Shown in pieces: positions 42,001 through 52,979 of a stretch of 64,000 bases of DNA. The stretch is from Axinella damicornis. Lineage: Eukaryota; Porifera; Demospongiae; Axinellida; Axinellidae. Position 1 is the first letter of the stretch; each line of letters starts with the position of its first letter. The notes below the pieces were generated by a model. It had not been told where the DNA came from, did not search any database, and saw only the letters and a program-made list of their open reading frames with translations. The position numbers were made by a program, and so were the translations under genes. The DNA lies in contig OZ007509.1 of the NCBI GenBank assembly GCA_963931865.1, forward strand, positions 18,995,227 to 19,059,226, in the 5' to 3' direction.

Positions 42001-44946
42001 TCCGCTGCCAGTGTCCACGGGTGCCAAGCCTGCTGGCACTAGCTCCACTCCCACAGATGTTGGCAATGCCGGAGTGGATGACCTCTCAGCCCTTACCGGG
42101 CACGCCTCCACCTCCACTACACTAAGCACTGCCCAAGCCACTAGCATACCTGTCACGATGGATGACAGTGTTGTGTCAACTACTGATTTGTTTGCATCAT
42201 TTGGTTCCGATAGTCAAAAGCATTCCACTGACAACAAAAGTTGGGCCGACTTCTCCAACTTTACTACCGTACAACCAGTAGGTCCTCTTGCAAATGTACC
42301 TACAATCTCTCAAATGGAAGCTGTCGCTGACGTACCACATTCACTAACGACCAGTGAACCAGAATCATCAGCTGCCGCAGTTGTAACTCCTCACGAATAT
42401 GATAGGAAGCCCCGGAGTCGATCAATAGGCATGGAGGTTTTGGAAGAGGAGCTCGAGGGCGATACCGAGACATTGCAACCCCCACCCCCTGTGGACTTCT
42501 CCCAGCCACTTGTTCCGGAGACGGTCACTCCCGCGAAGGGTGGAGACGAGGATTTTGGGGAGTTTGAGGTGTACGGGAACTCCACCGCTCAGCAGCTGCC
42601 GCTCCAAGCGAGTGAGGTAGAAAGAGCCCCTGTCTGGAAACCACCGTTGAAGGTACGTATTCTGACAAGAACAATTACCACTGAGAACATCCTAACCCCA
42701 GAACCCCATGTTCATCTGCCAAATCTATTGTAGCTGTGATTGTATCAGAGTACTGTCTCTGTTCCATTTGTAATGTGTGTGGCCACACAGCAAAGAGTGG
42801 GGAATATTAGGCCAAATTCGGGTGTTTGTACAGTCTGGGAGGTTGGGATTTGTTTCATCTTCATTCCCACTGACCAGTCTCCTCAGGTGGATCACGTGAG
42901 GATTCTGACCACGTGCCTCTCCAAATGCGAGGAGGTTCTGGAACAGTCAGCGGGGGTGTTCAGTGAGGTGAAGGAGTCCTCTCTTCTGCAAGAGATCTGC
43001 GAAGTGGAGGAGGGAAGAAACAAGCTGAGAGGTAAGGAAAGGGAACAAAGTTAAGGGGAAGGAAAGGGAGGGAGAAAAGGAGGAGGAGGAGGAGGATAGA
43101 GGGGAAGGTGAGGAGGAGGAGAAGGATAGAGGGGATGAAAAGTGAGAGAATGGAGAGAGAGGGTGAGGCTGAGGGGAAAGAAGTGGACTGAGGTGGGGGG
43201 GGGGGGGGGGATGGGAGAGGCAAGCTGACAGGGTGAGGAGAAAGAAGTGGAAGCAGCTGAGAGGTCCTGGCTCCACAAGAAGCCTGCATACACACATGCA
43301 CACACTCCTCATCCTTCACTCTACCTTGATACTTGCAGGTATTGTGGAAGTGTACAGGCTGGCCAAGAGGGTCTTCCATTCACTGATGCAACTGAATCCA
43401 GGTAGTACCACTAGACTAGCCTTTGTTTCACCGATACTTGCAGTTTGAAAATATAAGAGCATGCATGAGTGGGTGGAGCTGGGAGCAAGGCATGGGTGGG
43501 TGGGGCTGGGAGCAAGGCATGGGTGGGTGAGTGGAGTTGGGTGCAAGGCATGGGTGGGTGGGGCTGGGAGCAAGGCATGGGTGGGTGGAGTTGGGTGCAA
43601 GGCATGGGTGGGTGGGGCTGGGAGCAAGGCATGGGTGGGTGGGGCTGGGAGCAAGGCATGGGTGGGTGGGGCTGTGTGCAAGGCATGGGTGGGTGGAGCT
43701 GGGAACAAGGGATAGGTTGGCAGAACTGGAAATGTTAATAAGGCATGGGTGAGTGGAGCTTGGAACAAAGCATGGGTCAATGAACAAGGTATTTGTGGGT
43801 GAAGCTGAGGACAAGGCATGGCTGCATGGGTGGGCCGAGCTGGCGAGGCAAGGCAAGCTATGGGCGGGCTGAGCTGGCAAGGAAAGGCATTGTGGGTGGA
43901 GCTGGCAAGGCAAGGCTTGGGTGGGTGGAGCTGGTTGCAAGGCTTCCATGCTAGGCTTGCGTCAGTTGTGGTCAGACCTCTTGCCAGCGCGACTGACAGC
44001 TGGCTTTTAATCCACAGGTGCTGTAAACGACCGCCAAGTGAAGAATATTCAAAAGCAATGGAAGACGCTGATGAGTACCCTACCCAACCACACCATGGTA
44101 AGAATGAACTGTAGAGTGTGCTGGCTACATGCAGTGTGCCTGGAATTAGTACCAGACCTAGCCACATTCCCAAACCCTCGCCCACCTTTTAGTTGCTTAC
44201 AGTACGGAGAAAGCGGGGAAGGCCTGTGATAATTTACCACGTGAGTAATGTCAGGGCAGAGGGAAGGGTAGAGAGAACTTAATTGAACGTGGGTACACTA
44301 ACTGAAAATGTGCAGCACGAAGCTGGCCCATTGATTGAGTGCTCAACGGTTTGCTGCACGTTGATCGATGGTAGTCTCCGAACAGTAAGTGTTAAGAACG
44401 ATTCAAGGAGAAGGGATGTCTTGCCGTTCAATTCGGTTGCTTTTCAGTGAGGCCATGGAATGGCTGTCATGACTTCTCAGCTATAACCTGGTGTGATTCT
44501 GGAGTCTTTGAGCATGAATACGTAATGCGACAGCTGTGTAGTACCAGTATGGGGCGACGTGATAACGCTGTCAACTATACAACAGTCTCAAATAAGAACT
44601 ACACACACTTGTATAAATAATACTTAACTAGCGGTTTTGTTCACCCACATGCAATCAAGTTCTCTATACCCCCACCATAAGTTTCTTGAATCTCCCTCAG
44701 GAGAAGCTCTACTCACAAACTGCTGTGGCCAGGGTCGAGGAAGAGAGCGATGTCCTCTCAGACACCATATCCAGGTGCTCCATCTGCCTCCTCTCAAAAG
44801 ACGTGATGGTCCCTTCCCCACTCTCCCTGGACAGCCAGAGCGAGGAGTACAGCCTCCCTCTGCTGTTTCACCAGGGACAAAGCTACCATCCTACTTGTGC
44901 CAACTTCTGGTATAACGCTGTACGGGAAGAACTGCCCGCACAATGA
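38098..44946 (+). CDS. SYNRG: Gamma-synergin-like AP-1 accessory protein, 11 exons, complete
   Basis: Exons: 38098-38114, 38357-38450, 38537-38752, 39064-39451, 39804-40705, 40952-41084, 41166-42652, 42887-43031, 43339-43401, 44018-44097, 44701-44946; phases close to 1256 residues. A Q/P-rich N-terminus leads into a coiled segment (RLAREEQRKREFEIQKRR), then an EH domain (PVYSEVYNQCC through ELYVLLGLIGLAQ). Acidic-phenylalanine FGEF motifs occur four times (two in exon 5, DFGEF in exon 7, EDFGEF near its end); in synergin such motifs bind the AP-1 gamma-ear. RYSAFEELR and KYTAFDELR match the synergin YxxFxxL repeats, and IVEVYRLAKRV plus the C-terminal CSICLL and YHPTCANFW blocks match vertebrate SYNRG. 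The EH domain binds NPF partners in TGN/endosome sorting. Exon 1 (MSQQP) rests on phase and donor only. Confidence 0.88.
38231..38345. repeat. Poly-C tract and short tandem duplication in SYNRG intron 1
   Basis: About 32 consecutive C from 38231, then two tandem copies of a unit containing TAATGCTAGT and CTGGCATCACCTCT. Confidence 0.85.
38983..39018. repeat. Poly-C tract in SYNRG intron 3
   Basis: Some 35 consecutive C about 45 bp before the exon 39064 acceptor. Just upstream, CAACCACTAGTAGTTG-like and GCAAGCAGCTTCGCT phrases recur. Confidence 0.85.
39570..39626. mobile_element. TAGCCTCG hairpin with 8-bp target duplication in SYNRG intron
   Basis: GGAGGACC at 39570-39577 and 39619-39626 flanks arms TAGCCTTGTTCCCAGGCC and GGCCTGGGAACGAGGCT. 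Confidence 0.75.
41225..41550 (+). repeat. In-frame tandem repeat within SYNRG exon 7
   Basis: Units of 24-30 bp (CAGATGCCACCCACACTCCC and variants) encode about twelve copies of PTLPPTQ-type peptides. Unit length is a multiple of three, so copy number can change without breaking the frame; a disordered Pro/Thr linker is expected. Confidence 0.8.
43060..43250. repeat. Purine-rich microsatellite in SYNRG intron
   Basis: GGA/GAA-rich tract with a run of about 17 G near 43195-43210. Confidence 0.75.
43455..43960. repeat. 27-bp minisatellite in SYNRG intron
   Basis: At least a dozen copies of GGTGGGTGGGGCTGGGAGCA-type units followed by AGGCATG, more divergent towards the right. The apparent minus-strand frame of 289 residues is made from this array. 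Confidence 0.85.
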
Positions 44947-46974
44947 TGTCATCTATTCCTTTTGCATTGTGTCTAATGTCATATACATAAGTTATATGGA
45001 CAAGGTAACTTGTTTTAGTATTGCCCGGTACTACAGGAACCTCTCTGCCCATGAAGAAAGTTCAGCTTCAGTCTCTATAAAGTAGTGATAGATTGACTTT
45101 AGTTGTAGTTTGAAATTTAAGGTCATGCCCCAAAGGCCAGCTATCGTTTTGTGAATGCTGTTGGATTTGCTATACTGCCGATTGAGCTCCTGGTAAATGT
45201 TTCCATTTAGGCAGGGAGACCATTTTTATCATCCCACACAGCTGCAGTGTAGTTAGCTTCATATGATCCCTCAGAATTTTCCTTTCCAAAGTCTCTGCCC
45301 TTGATGATTTCATCTCGACACCCACAAAACACCCCACTGGCAAATAATGTTCAGCTTCACCATTGACAGAAGGTCCTGGTAGCCACTGTCCCAAATACTT
45401 GGTTGCAATTGCCATGCACTTTGAAACCATAGCTTCCTTTTCTTTCTGGTTTCGGGAGGTGGGAGTCTGTGTTAGGCAAGGTTCTCTCCCCAATGCTTTA
45501 ATGATTTGCCAGTCAATTATCTTGCATCAAACCACTTATCAAGTGAGTTACTAGTACAAGTAGCTTCGCTCGCTCAGCTACTTCCCCCTCGTTCGCCTAC
45601 CGTGAGTAATCCGGCGCCAGACAGCTCTCTGTGCAGAGCTGCTGCTCCCCGATTAAGTCCGCTTGCCCCCCAATTGCATCTGCTTCAGCTGCTGTTCCCG
45701 ATCGCGTCCGCTTCGGCTGCTGCTTGCGCTCCCCGATTGCGTTCACTTCGACTGCTGCTCCCCGATTGCATGCATTCGCTTGCAGCCCCAGCTGGGTTCC
45801 AGCCCAATGTTCTCAACATTCTTAGCGGAGTTTGAGGTTCAGTAAATAAATTAAAGTACGAAGGTCGCGCGTCACTATATTCTAGTCCTGCCCCACGAAC
45901 ATCCCACTTCTGTCACTCACAGACACACGTTAAAATCTTAATGTATTGATGGTTTATCTTTACATGCATCACCGTGCCAACCGTGACTAATTATCAGATC
46001 TGCTAAATGGGGTTTATGAGTTTATAGCATAGCATTTTCTGTCTGTACGGAACTCCTTTTGATGCTGTAATATAAACTTAGTTTATGCAGTGAATGCCGC
46101 AGGCTTTGCTCCTACTGAGTTTACCCGAAACTCAATGTTCTGTGTATATAGCAAATATCTGGGGTCAAGTGGATTCTAGCCAGAATAACTATGCTCTTCA
46201 TTCTACTAGCTGAGTTGGGTTGTCTCACTTGCTGTATTAGCCTCATCCCCAGGACTAAGCCTTCTGCATGACACCCCTTATAACATTCATTTCTTACTGC
46301 ATAATTATGCATGCGTGCTGGTGCCCACAAACCCAGGTCTTGATACAGATTGTGTTATTGGGCACAGCTTACTATTCATACTGTTTACAATATTCATGTA
46401 TCAGCTATTTAGACAAACAGGAGAAATATTATTCATAGTTGTATTATTGGATAGACTAGCACTCTGCATGCATAAGCTAACTGACAGTGTGTAACCTGCA
46501 GAATTGCATCTCAAGCAACCCAATCAAATCATGCCGTCACTTGACTCAAGAACAACATAATTGTTGTGAAAAAAACCTGCCAGGTACATGTAGGATCGAG
46601 GGGCGTAATATGCCGATTGATTTTGCTCTTAACTGAGCTTCAGGAGGTGATTTGCAAAATCAATCGGCAACGCATTGTTGTATTGACTGCTTGATTATTG
46701 TTGCGCCATATGCTGGCACGTACACATCGTCAAAGGCCTGTAGCATTATAAGCTATAGCAAGGGACAGAATTCAAACTGCATGCAGAGATGCAAGTGGAA
46801 GAAAAAACTGGAACACAAGTACCAACTAAACAAAACCCAGCTGCCTGCATGACCTGAGACAACGGTTAGTAGATCACATGTAACTATAACTGCATGGGTA
46901 GGATACACCATGCAGTTAGCAGTATGTCCAATAATCTACCGACCTAAGGAACATGCAAACCAAGATACCACAAC
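44947..46974. other. Spacer downstream of SYNRG
   Basis: An AATAAA near 45845 may be the SYNRG poly(A) signal, though it is far. A minus-strand frame at 45493-45170 (107 codons, from an ATG) encodes no domain I recognise. At about 45620-45790 a ~40-bp GCTGCTCCCCGATTGCGT-type unit is repeated four times. A degenerate copy of the repeat seen at 60.8-60.9 kb lies at about 45808-45900. Confidence 0.4.
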
Positions 46975-47250
46975 CTACTGAGACAGCCGGTACAGCATAT
47001 ACAATGACGGTATTGAAAAGGTAAAGTACTTGACTAGGAATGTTATCTTGCGAGTTTTATGGCGGTGAAGGACCATAGCTAGTTCACCTCCTATACTTCC
47101 TCCGAGTAAGGCAAAGCCTAGCAGCACCGCCTCAGGTATTCGCCACTGGCCTCTCTCGGCCCTTTTCTTGTCCTCTTCTATGAGCAGGAATGAGACAATG
47201 TTGACGACGATAAGAAATACGAGCATCACCCCCAGTGGGAATAGATCCAT
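46975..47250 (-). CDS. DUF1294 family small membrane protein, intronless
   Basis: A single 91-codon frame from the ATG at 47250. It contains the DUF1294 signature: a first transmembrane helix (GVMLVFLIVVNIVSFLLI), the basic turn RRIPE-like (WRIPEAVLL), a second helix ending GGSIGGELAM, then HRHKTRK followed by a final hydrophobic segment. The full family length is present. Function is unknown for the family, which is best known from bacteria and is scattered in eukaryotes. There is no intron or neighbour suggesting a role. Orientation is the same as the sulfotransferase cluster. Codon and flanking composition look like the rest of the window, so this is not obvious contamination. Confidence 0.75.
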   Translation of the reverse strand: MDLFPLGVMLVFLIVVNIVSFLLIEEDKKRAERGQWRIPEAVLLGFALLGGSIGGELAMVLHRHKTRKITFLVKYFTFSIPSLYMLYRLSQ

Positions 47251-48540
47251 TGTTGATACGTCTCGCGCTGCCTTGCTGTCACAAACGGTCTCGCCGGTAG
47301 TTTCGTTACTGTATAGTAGATATACCAGTCTTGCACTAGTTTTGCTGTTGACCGGTCCGAATCGCTAATGGTATCAGTCTTGCTCTGCACGAAAGAACGA
47401 GGGGGAGGGTCTCACTCTCAGAGACCACAGACACGCAGCAGCCGAGTCAGAATCGGCCTCCGGAAGTTGGGCGCGCAGTGACGCGCGTGCAACAATTATT
47501 AACAAAAGGTCAGAAATTGCGTCATGCACATACGGAAGTCCGGCAGAAAGCATATTAAATGGTCAGCATGAGACTGCAGGATTGCATTGCATGAGAACAT
47601 GCCCTTCCCCTGCAAACACTGGCACACTTGGAGCAAATAGCTGACTATAGTGCTGACAAACCTTCCATTCTGACGTGGTGGTAGCTATGTATAGCTACTC
47701 AGTACTGTGAATACAGAGTAGCTAGCTAGCTATAGCTAGATCGAGGACATATTGAACACATGCAAGCTTCTACATAAAGTTGTTGTTGAGAGTCACTTCA
47801 TCAGGCAAGACCATACTGAATTATAGGCCATTATAGTTACATAATATAGTTACATAAGTTTCAGGTTAGCTCAGCTAGCTACCTACAGATCGCGCAGTGA
47901 CATTTGCAGTCTCATAAATTATTGCTTAGCCCTATTCATGTCATGCAGCCACCATAATTATTAGTGTCATTTACACTATTGTGAAGCATGCTTGCAGGGC
48001 TGGTAGCTATAGTATCAATCAACTTTTTTGTCACCTGCCAGGAGCAGCCAGCTCATGAGAGCTTATGAGACATTTTACAAAAACACACCAATAACGATAA
48101 CGGAAACGGCACAGTACATTAAACGAAGACTTAGATATATAGAGGAACTTCAGTCCACATGGAATATATGACGTGCATGGATTGGTCCGGCAGGAAGTAC
48201 ATAGCTTACTCAGCACATACTGGCCCTGGCTAATATAGCTACCCTAACCCTACTCCTGCCGGACCAATAGCTAACCACTTCGTAAATAGCTAATAAAGGT
48301 GGATATAATTGTTGCACTCTGCGTCTATTAGGAAGCACGTACAATTGGATTATTGGCTGTAGCTATAGCTAGCTAGCTATCTAGCTAGCTATCTGTGTAA
48401 GATATCTCTGCACAACCAAATGTAATTGCTTAGCTAGCCAGATAGCTAGCTACAGCCAATAATAATGAGAAGGGTTGCTTAACCAGACTCTGGTCGCCAG
48501 AGTTGCACTCTGGTTGCAGGGGTCTGGGAACGAGACTATG
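47251..48540. other. Spacer between DUF1294 gene and sulfotransferase cluster
   Basis: TAGC-rich, no exon recognised. AATTGGATTATTGGCTGTAGC recurs in inverse orientation near 48440-48465. A TAGCCTCG-family remnant (GTCTGGGAACGAGAC) lies near 48520-48535, directly before the tandem unit begins at about 48541. Confidence 0.35.
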
Positions 48541-48641
48541 CTCAGGTAGGGTGGTAGTGAATACTGTGACTGTACATATTGGACACCGCACACAATGAAA
48601 GAGCACACATGTATAAAAATAAAATATGCATCTGCCTCCAA

Positions 48642-50620
48642 TTACTTCCTGACATAATTCTTTTGCCAAAGGAATCTCTCGTCCTTCAGCAGCCTTGCAA
48701 GTCTGTTGTTGTACGGGCGGTAGAAAGACTGGAGGAGCTCTGCAGTCTCTGGTAGCATCTGGAACTTCTTGCGGTATTCTTTTGACTTGATCCAGCTCAT
48801 TTCATTCGACCTCGTCTCCAGATGCAAGATACTCCTTCTATTCACTGGTCTCAGACCCAGAAACTTCCAAACCATTGCCGCAACATGGAACGGGTCTCCA
48901 GCCAGGTCTTCCATCTTTAGAAACAAGAATTGATCAATGGGAAACACATTTAACCACCGAGCTATGTGGAAGTAGTACATCCCCAGACCTAGCCGGAGGG
49001 GGAAGCAAGCCTCCTCACTTCCAACTCCACTAGTGGCCCTCTTCACACATTCAAACTCTGAGGTATTTCTCTCCAAACATGCAGTGAATTCATCAATCAC
49101 TTGCACTGTATAGTAGTGGAATATTTCAGGTGCGTGTTCTTTATACTTCCGCGGAACAGTGATTGCTCCTTTGGAATTCCTCCAGTTGTGGTTGGCGCAG
49201 AAGAACCAGAAATCAGAGAACAGCCTGCTCACTGGATTGCGCATGATTACAACAAACTTTGCACCTGGAAGGACAGAGGAAACCATTGATGGCAGAAGGC
49301 ACATACTTTCATCATGGCTGTGTGATTGAGTACTATTTGTGTCCAGTGAAGGAATGGGTGCCCACAAGGTAGATGCACTTCCATCCAATGTAAGAGCATA
49401 AAGATGGTCTTTGATGAATGTGGCAGCTGGTGCCGTGTATACAAGGTACCACAGTGCGTGAACCTGTTTGTGGAGGTACGCCATCCTGTTTTGTACAAAG
49501 GTTCTCCAGAAATGGCCTTCCTTTTGCAGTGGTCGAGCCAGCCCTGGGTGAGCTGTGATGAGTTTGTATAGTGTTGTGGTGGCACACTTTGGAAATCCAG
49601 CCAGGTAAACACCTGGAAGGCAATACAAGTTCTTCCTGCTGCTTTTGGTGGTCTTGATTTTGTACATCACCTCAACTGCCTTTCTGTCGGAGAACACAGG
49701 GAAATTAATCAGGGTAGTATTTGCCAGTGTCTCGAAGGCGTTCTCTGGGATGCTCATCGGAGAGTACCAGCATGGGTTTCTGAACCGAGGCGAGTACTTC
49801 ATGGGAAGGATGTCTTTGAGGGCTTGCAAATAAGTGCCTAGGATCTTGCCTGTGCTGGAGCCACTGTCATTCTTGAATGAGAGCTTGGAGCAACGATGAA
49901 GGTCCCGTTCAATCAGTCTATCCAGAGATCTGGTACCTAAAGCATTTATGACAGAGTAATATGAGGGTGCCATGGGGAAGGAGAGAGTTGTTGGGTGAAC
50001 TCCAGATTTTGACTACAAACTATTTCCAGGGCACGTGGATAGAAGGAACCTCCCAGTCCATATTATGTGGAACATTTACGATGGCCTCTGCACCAACAAC
50101 AACGTTAACAACACTACGAAGGGTGGTATGAATGCTGGCTGGGAAAGCCTACCCAAACATCTCATCTATCTATAGCCACTATCATAGCTATGCCATCCAG
50201 CAACCGCAGAGTAGACACCCACTGAAATAAGTCTGATACACTTGGCAGCAAGAGGACCTCCTGGTGACTAGCTATAGCTGCACTCTCAGTGAAATGGGAC
50301 ATGCATATCATATGAGCTAGCTACATTTTGTTAGATTGGACAAAAATGGGATATTAGCTACTGTAGCTACTACATTTTAAAGCTGTAAATGGGACCCCAG
50401 GCATAGCTCAGTGAATACCTGACTGAGCTAGCTATCTCACTGATGGACAGTATAGCTCCTGTGACATTCCTACTACTATGTTACCTTCTCCGGCATGGTG
50501 CACACCAGTGCTGGTGGTGCTGAACCAGAACCTCTCTGACGCAAACCACACCAGGCCCACAGCTAACAGGCAAGCAATTGCCATGAGCCATCTTGCAAAC
50601 TGCATACTAAACACCCACAT
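48642..50620 (-). CDS. Tandem carbohydrate sulfotransferase, copy A
   Basis: Exons 50620-50485 and 49936-48642 (GTAACA donor, AATGCTTTAG acceptor, phase 1) give 476 residues. Exon 1 holds a signal anchor (ARWLMAIACLLAVGLVWFAS) for Golgi type II topology. PAPS-binding motifs are GFPKCATTTLY (about 159-169) and VVIMRNPVSRLFSDF (about 274-288); LTLDGSASTLW lies between. The cysteine in place of the usual serine or arginine in the 5' loop is shared by copies B and C. Copy A differs by a shorter exon 1 (WLMAIA, where B/C have WLNFKAIA) and four extra C-terminal residues (YVRK). The ATG at 49973 is intronic under this model. The acceptor glycan is unknown. It is the most diverged of the three copies. 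Confidence 0.85.
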
Positions 50621-51393
50621 GATTGGCACCTGCGACAACGTGAGCTGGTTGACAAACGCTTGACAGTTGGCTGCTCAGTATTGCATAATGCCATTGAGGA
50701 ACCACTAGCTAGCCAAGTACCTGTTGCAGCTGCTAACACCCACACTTGAACGTGGGCCCAGTCACTAGCTAGCTATCCGTGAGTGAAACGAACAGTAGCT
50801 AGCTACTGCAGTCAACTAGTTAACTGCTAGCTACTACATATGACAATATAACTATAGCAAGTGTGACTATTGTACCATTGTTATTGCATGGTTTGTACGT
50901 CACATGCTCTATATATGGCAGCTACTCCACAGCTGTGACAATGATCATATTTGGTTAGCAACACAGTTAGTATACTACTGTCACCTGTAACACCAAGCAG
51001 CAGCTACTTACTGTAATGCATATAGCTACATGTACCGGTACCAGGTATAGCTATGCCGGGGAAAAGATTTCATGCATTGGTTTTGCTAACCATGGGTTTT
51101 TGTATGTTTTATGAAACTGTTACCCCATGGAGCTGAGGAATGTAACTCATTGACATTCTACAATTTAGCAGTATACGTGATCGATATTTCCCCATATGAA
51201 ACACCATGCAGCCCAGCCCTAAGGTGCTATATTGATATACCTTTTGCTAACATCTAGAAAGTACGTGGGCAATTGCACCTAATAGGATTCATGCATGGAT
51301 GAATTAAGGTGCAAAACAATCGTAACGTCAAGCACAGGCACTTAAACAAAGTGAATCCTACAAAGTGTATAAAGTGTGCAATTCAATTTCAGA

Positions 51394-51667
51394 TCATAAT
51401 GAAAATAATTCTTTCTTTAGTAAACCAAATATATCCTGGTACGTCTGTCCCCTATACGGCGGAATTGAGGTCTTGTCATCAGCTTTATCTCTGTTGATTC
51501 CAAGCTTCCGGTTGAGCGTTCCAGTGTATATGACGTTTCCATATTTCATGGTTGGAAGTTCGAGGAATGTTCCTTGACCCCTCAATTCCACGATGTTTTC
51601 ATCAAGATTATAATAAACCTTTTCACCAAGAATTTCCTTTGCGTCGTTCTCTTTCCGTCGGATAGTG
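51394..51667 (-). pseudogene. Orphan copy A of the TPR gene's last exon
   Basis: A 274-bp copy of the terminal exon at 60573-60300, with intact acceptor (CTGACTGCAG), open frame and stop. The rest of the TPR gene is absent between the sulfotransferase copies, so it has no visible upstream exon to join. It could still be spliced into read-through transcripts or be used as an alternative end. Confidence 0.75.
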
Positions 51668-51839
51668 CTGCAGTCAGGAGAGAGTTATAGATAAATAATT
51701 AAACCTTACTTTCACTCCATTGATTGAACGTGACAAGTGGGAACCCTCACTTCATCTTAACTTTGGTGAAACAACAAAGATCTGACGAGATTTGAGTACC
51801 TATATCACTTATATTCCTGTAAATCTGTGTTAGCTACAT

Positions 51840-51841
<2 letters not shown>

Positions 51842-51873
<32 letters not shown>
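51842..51873. repeat. (GT)n microsatellite
   Basis: About 16 GT units; the same site in copy B (about 56270-56298) has fewer. Confidence 0.85.
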
Positions 51874-51877
<4 letters not shown>

Positions 51878-52979
51878 GGATGCGGGATTGGACTAGACTG
51901 CGGCCTTTGTACTTTACTAGAACCTCCAAACCTCAAACTCCACAAAGAATGCTTGAGAACCTTAGCTACTTGTGTGTTAACTGCACTGGCCTGATGAAGA
52001 TGGGCAAAGAAACGTTGTAGTGAGTTGGGGTCACACCCATAGACTCCGCGGGTTAAAACTATGAACATTCTTTTGTGTGATTTTCAAAGCTTGGACTGTT
52101 GACCGTACTGCTTTTCAGCCATTGACTGTTGACTGTGCTCTTTGACACGATATAACACACGGAAGAATGTGTAGCCATTCCACACCTTCCTTACATGTAG
52201 TATGCAGGGTGAAGACGAGTGGTCACAGCTGTGACTGTGGTGCTTATTAGTGTGACATCCCCCTGCCTATGAAGGTGAGAAGTGTTCACTTCCATTTAAT
52301 ATGCTGAACTTCTCTTCACTGATCATGACCTCATCTGAACCACGCATGCATTCTATCGTACTGTAGGTTTCTAGTGTGTATGGGATTTGTATGCTGAGTG
52401 CAGTTTTATGTTCACTTCTAATTAGCTACATGTATAGGTATGTGACTTATAGCTTATTTGTTTACCAGTCTGTCTATTGGAGGACCTAGCTAGCTGTAGT
52501 GGTAATGATCAAGCAGTGTAAATTATCTGCTTGAATGCACATTGTTTGGAAGCGCAGTTGCATACACTTCTACAGTATTCCTATATAGCTACTTCTATAT
52601 TATAGTTACCTGAAACTTTACCTAGGTTACCTCAACATGGCCTACTAGGTTTTCCTATGCATAGCTACTAGCTAATAGTATAGCTATAGCTGGCTTTTGA
52701 TACTTATAGCTAAGTAGCTAACTGTGAGGCGCCTTCATATCTGTATGATTCAGAGATTGGCTGTCCAATCTTTGTTGACTCATCAGGGGATTTGACCTGG
52801 CCTGAGGGGGTGTCCCCTTCTTAACATGATCAATTGAATCTCTACTTTGTCCCTTGCTCAGGTATGGTGGTAGTGAATACTGTGACTGTACATGTTGGAC
52901 ACCGCACACAATGAAAGAGCACACATGTATAAAAATAAAATATGCATCTGCCTCCAATTACCACTACTTCCTGACATGG

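Larger units (their letters stand above)
48541..52858. repeat. Tandem duplication unit A
   Basis: Repeats as unit B (52859-57323) and unit C (57324 to about 60720). Each contains a sulfotransferase gene followed, upstream of it, by the last exon of the TPR gene. Unit edges are set where CTCAGGTA(G/T)GGTGGTAGTG recurs (48541, 52857, 57324). Spacing between copies is about 4.4 kb. Confidence 0.8.

Noticed and set aside
43316..44185. 289-codon minus-strand frame
   Set aside because: Repeat-encoded PTHALLPAP readings of the SYNRG intron minisatellite, antisense to real exons.
45170..45493. 107-codon minus-strand frame
   Set aside because: No recognised domain, partner exon or duplicate; kept only as a note in the spacer entry.
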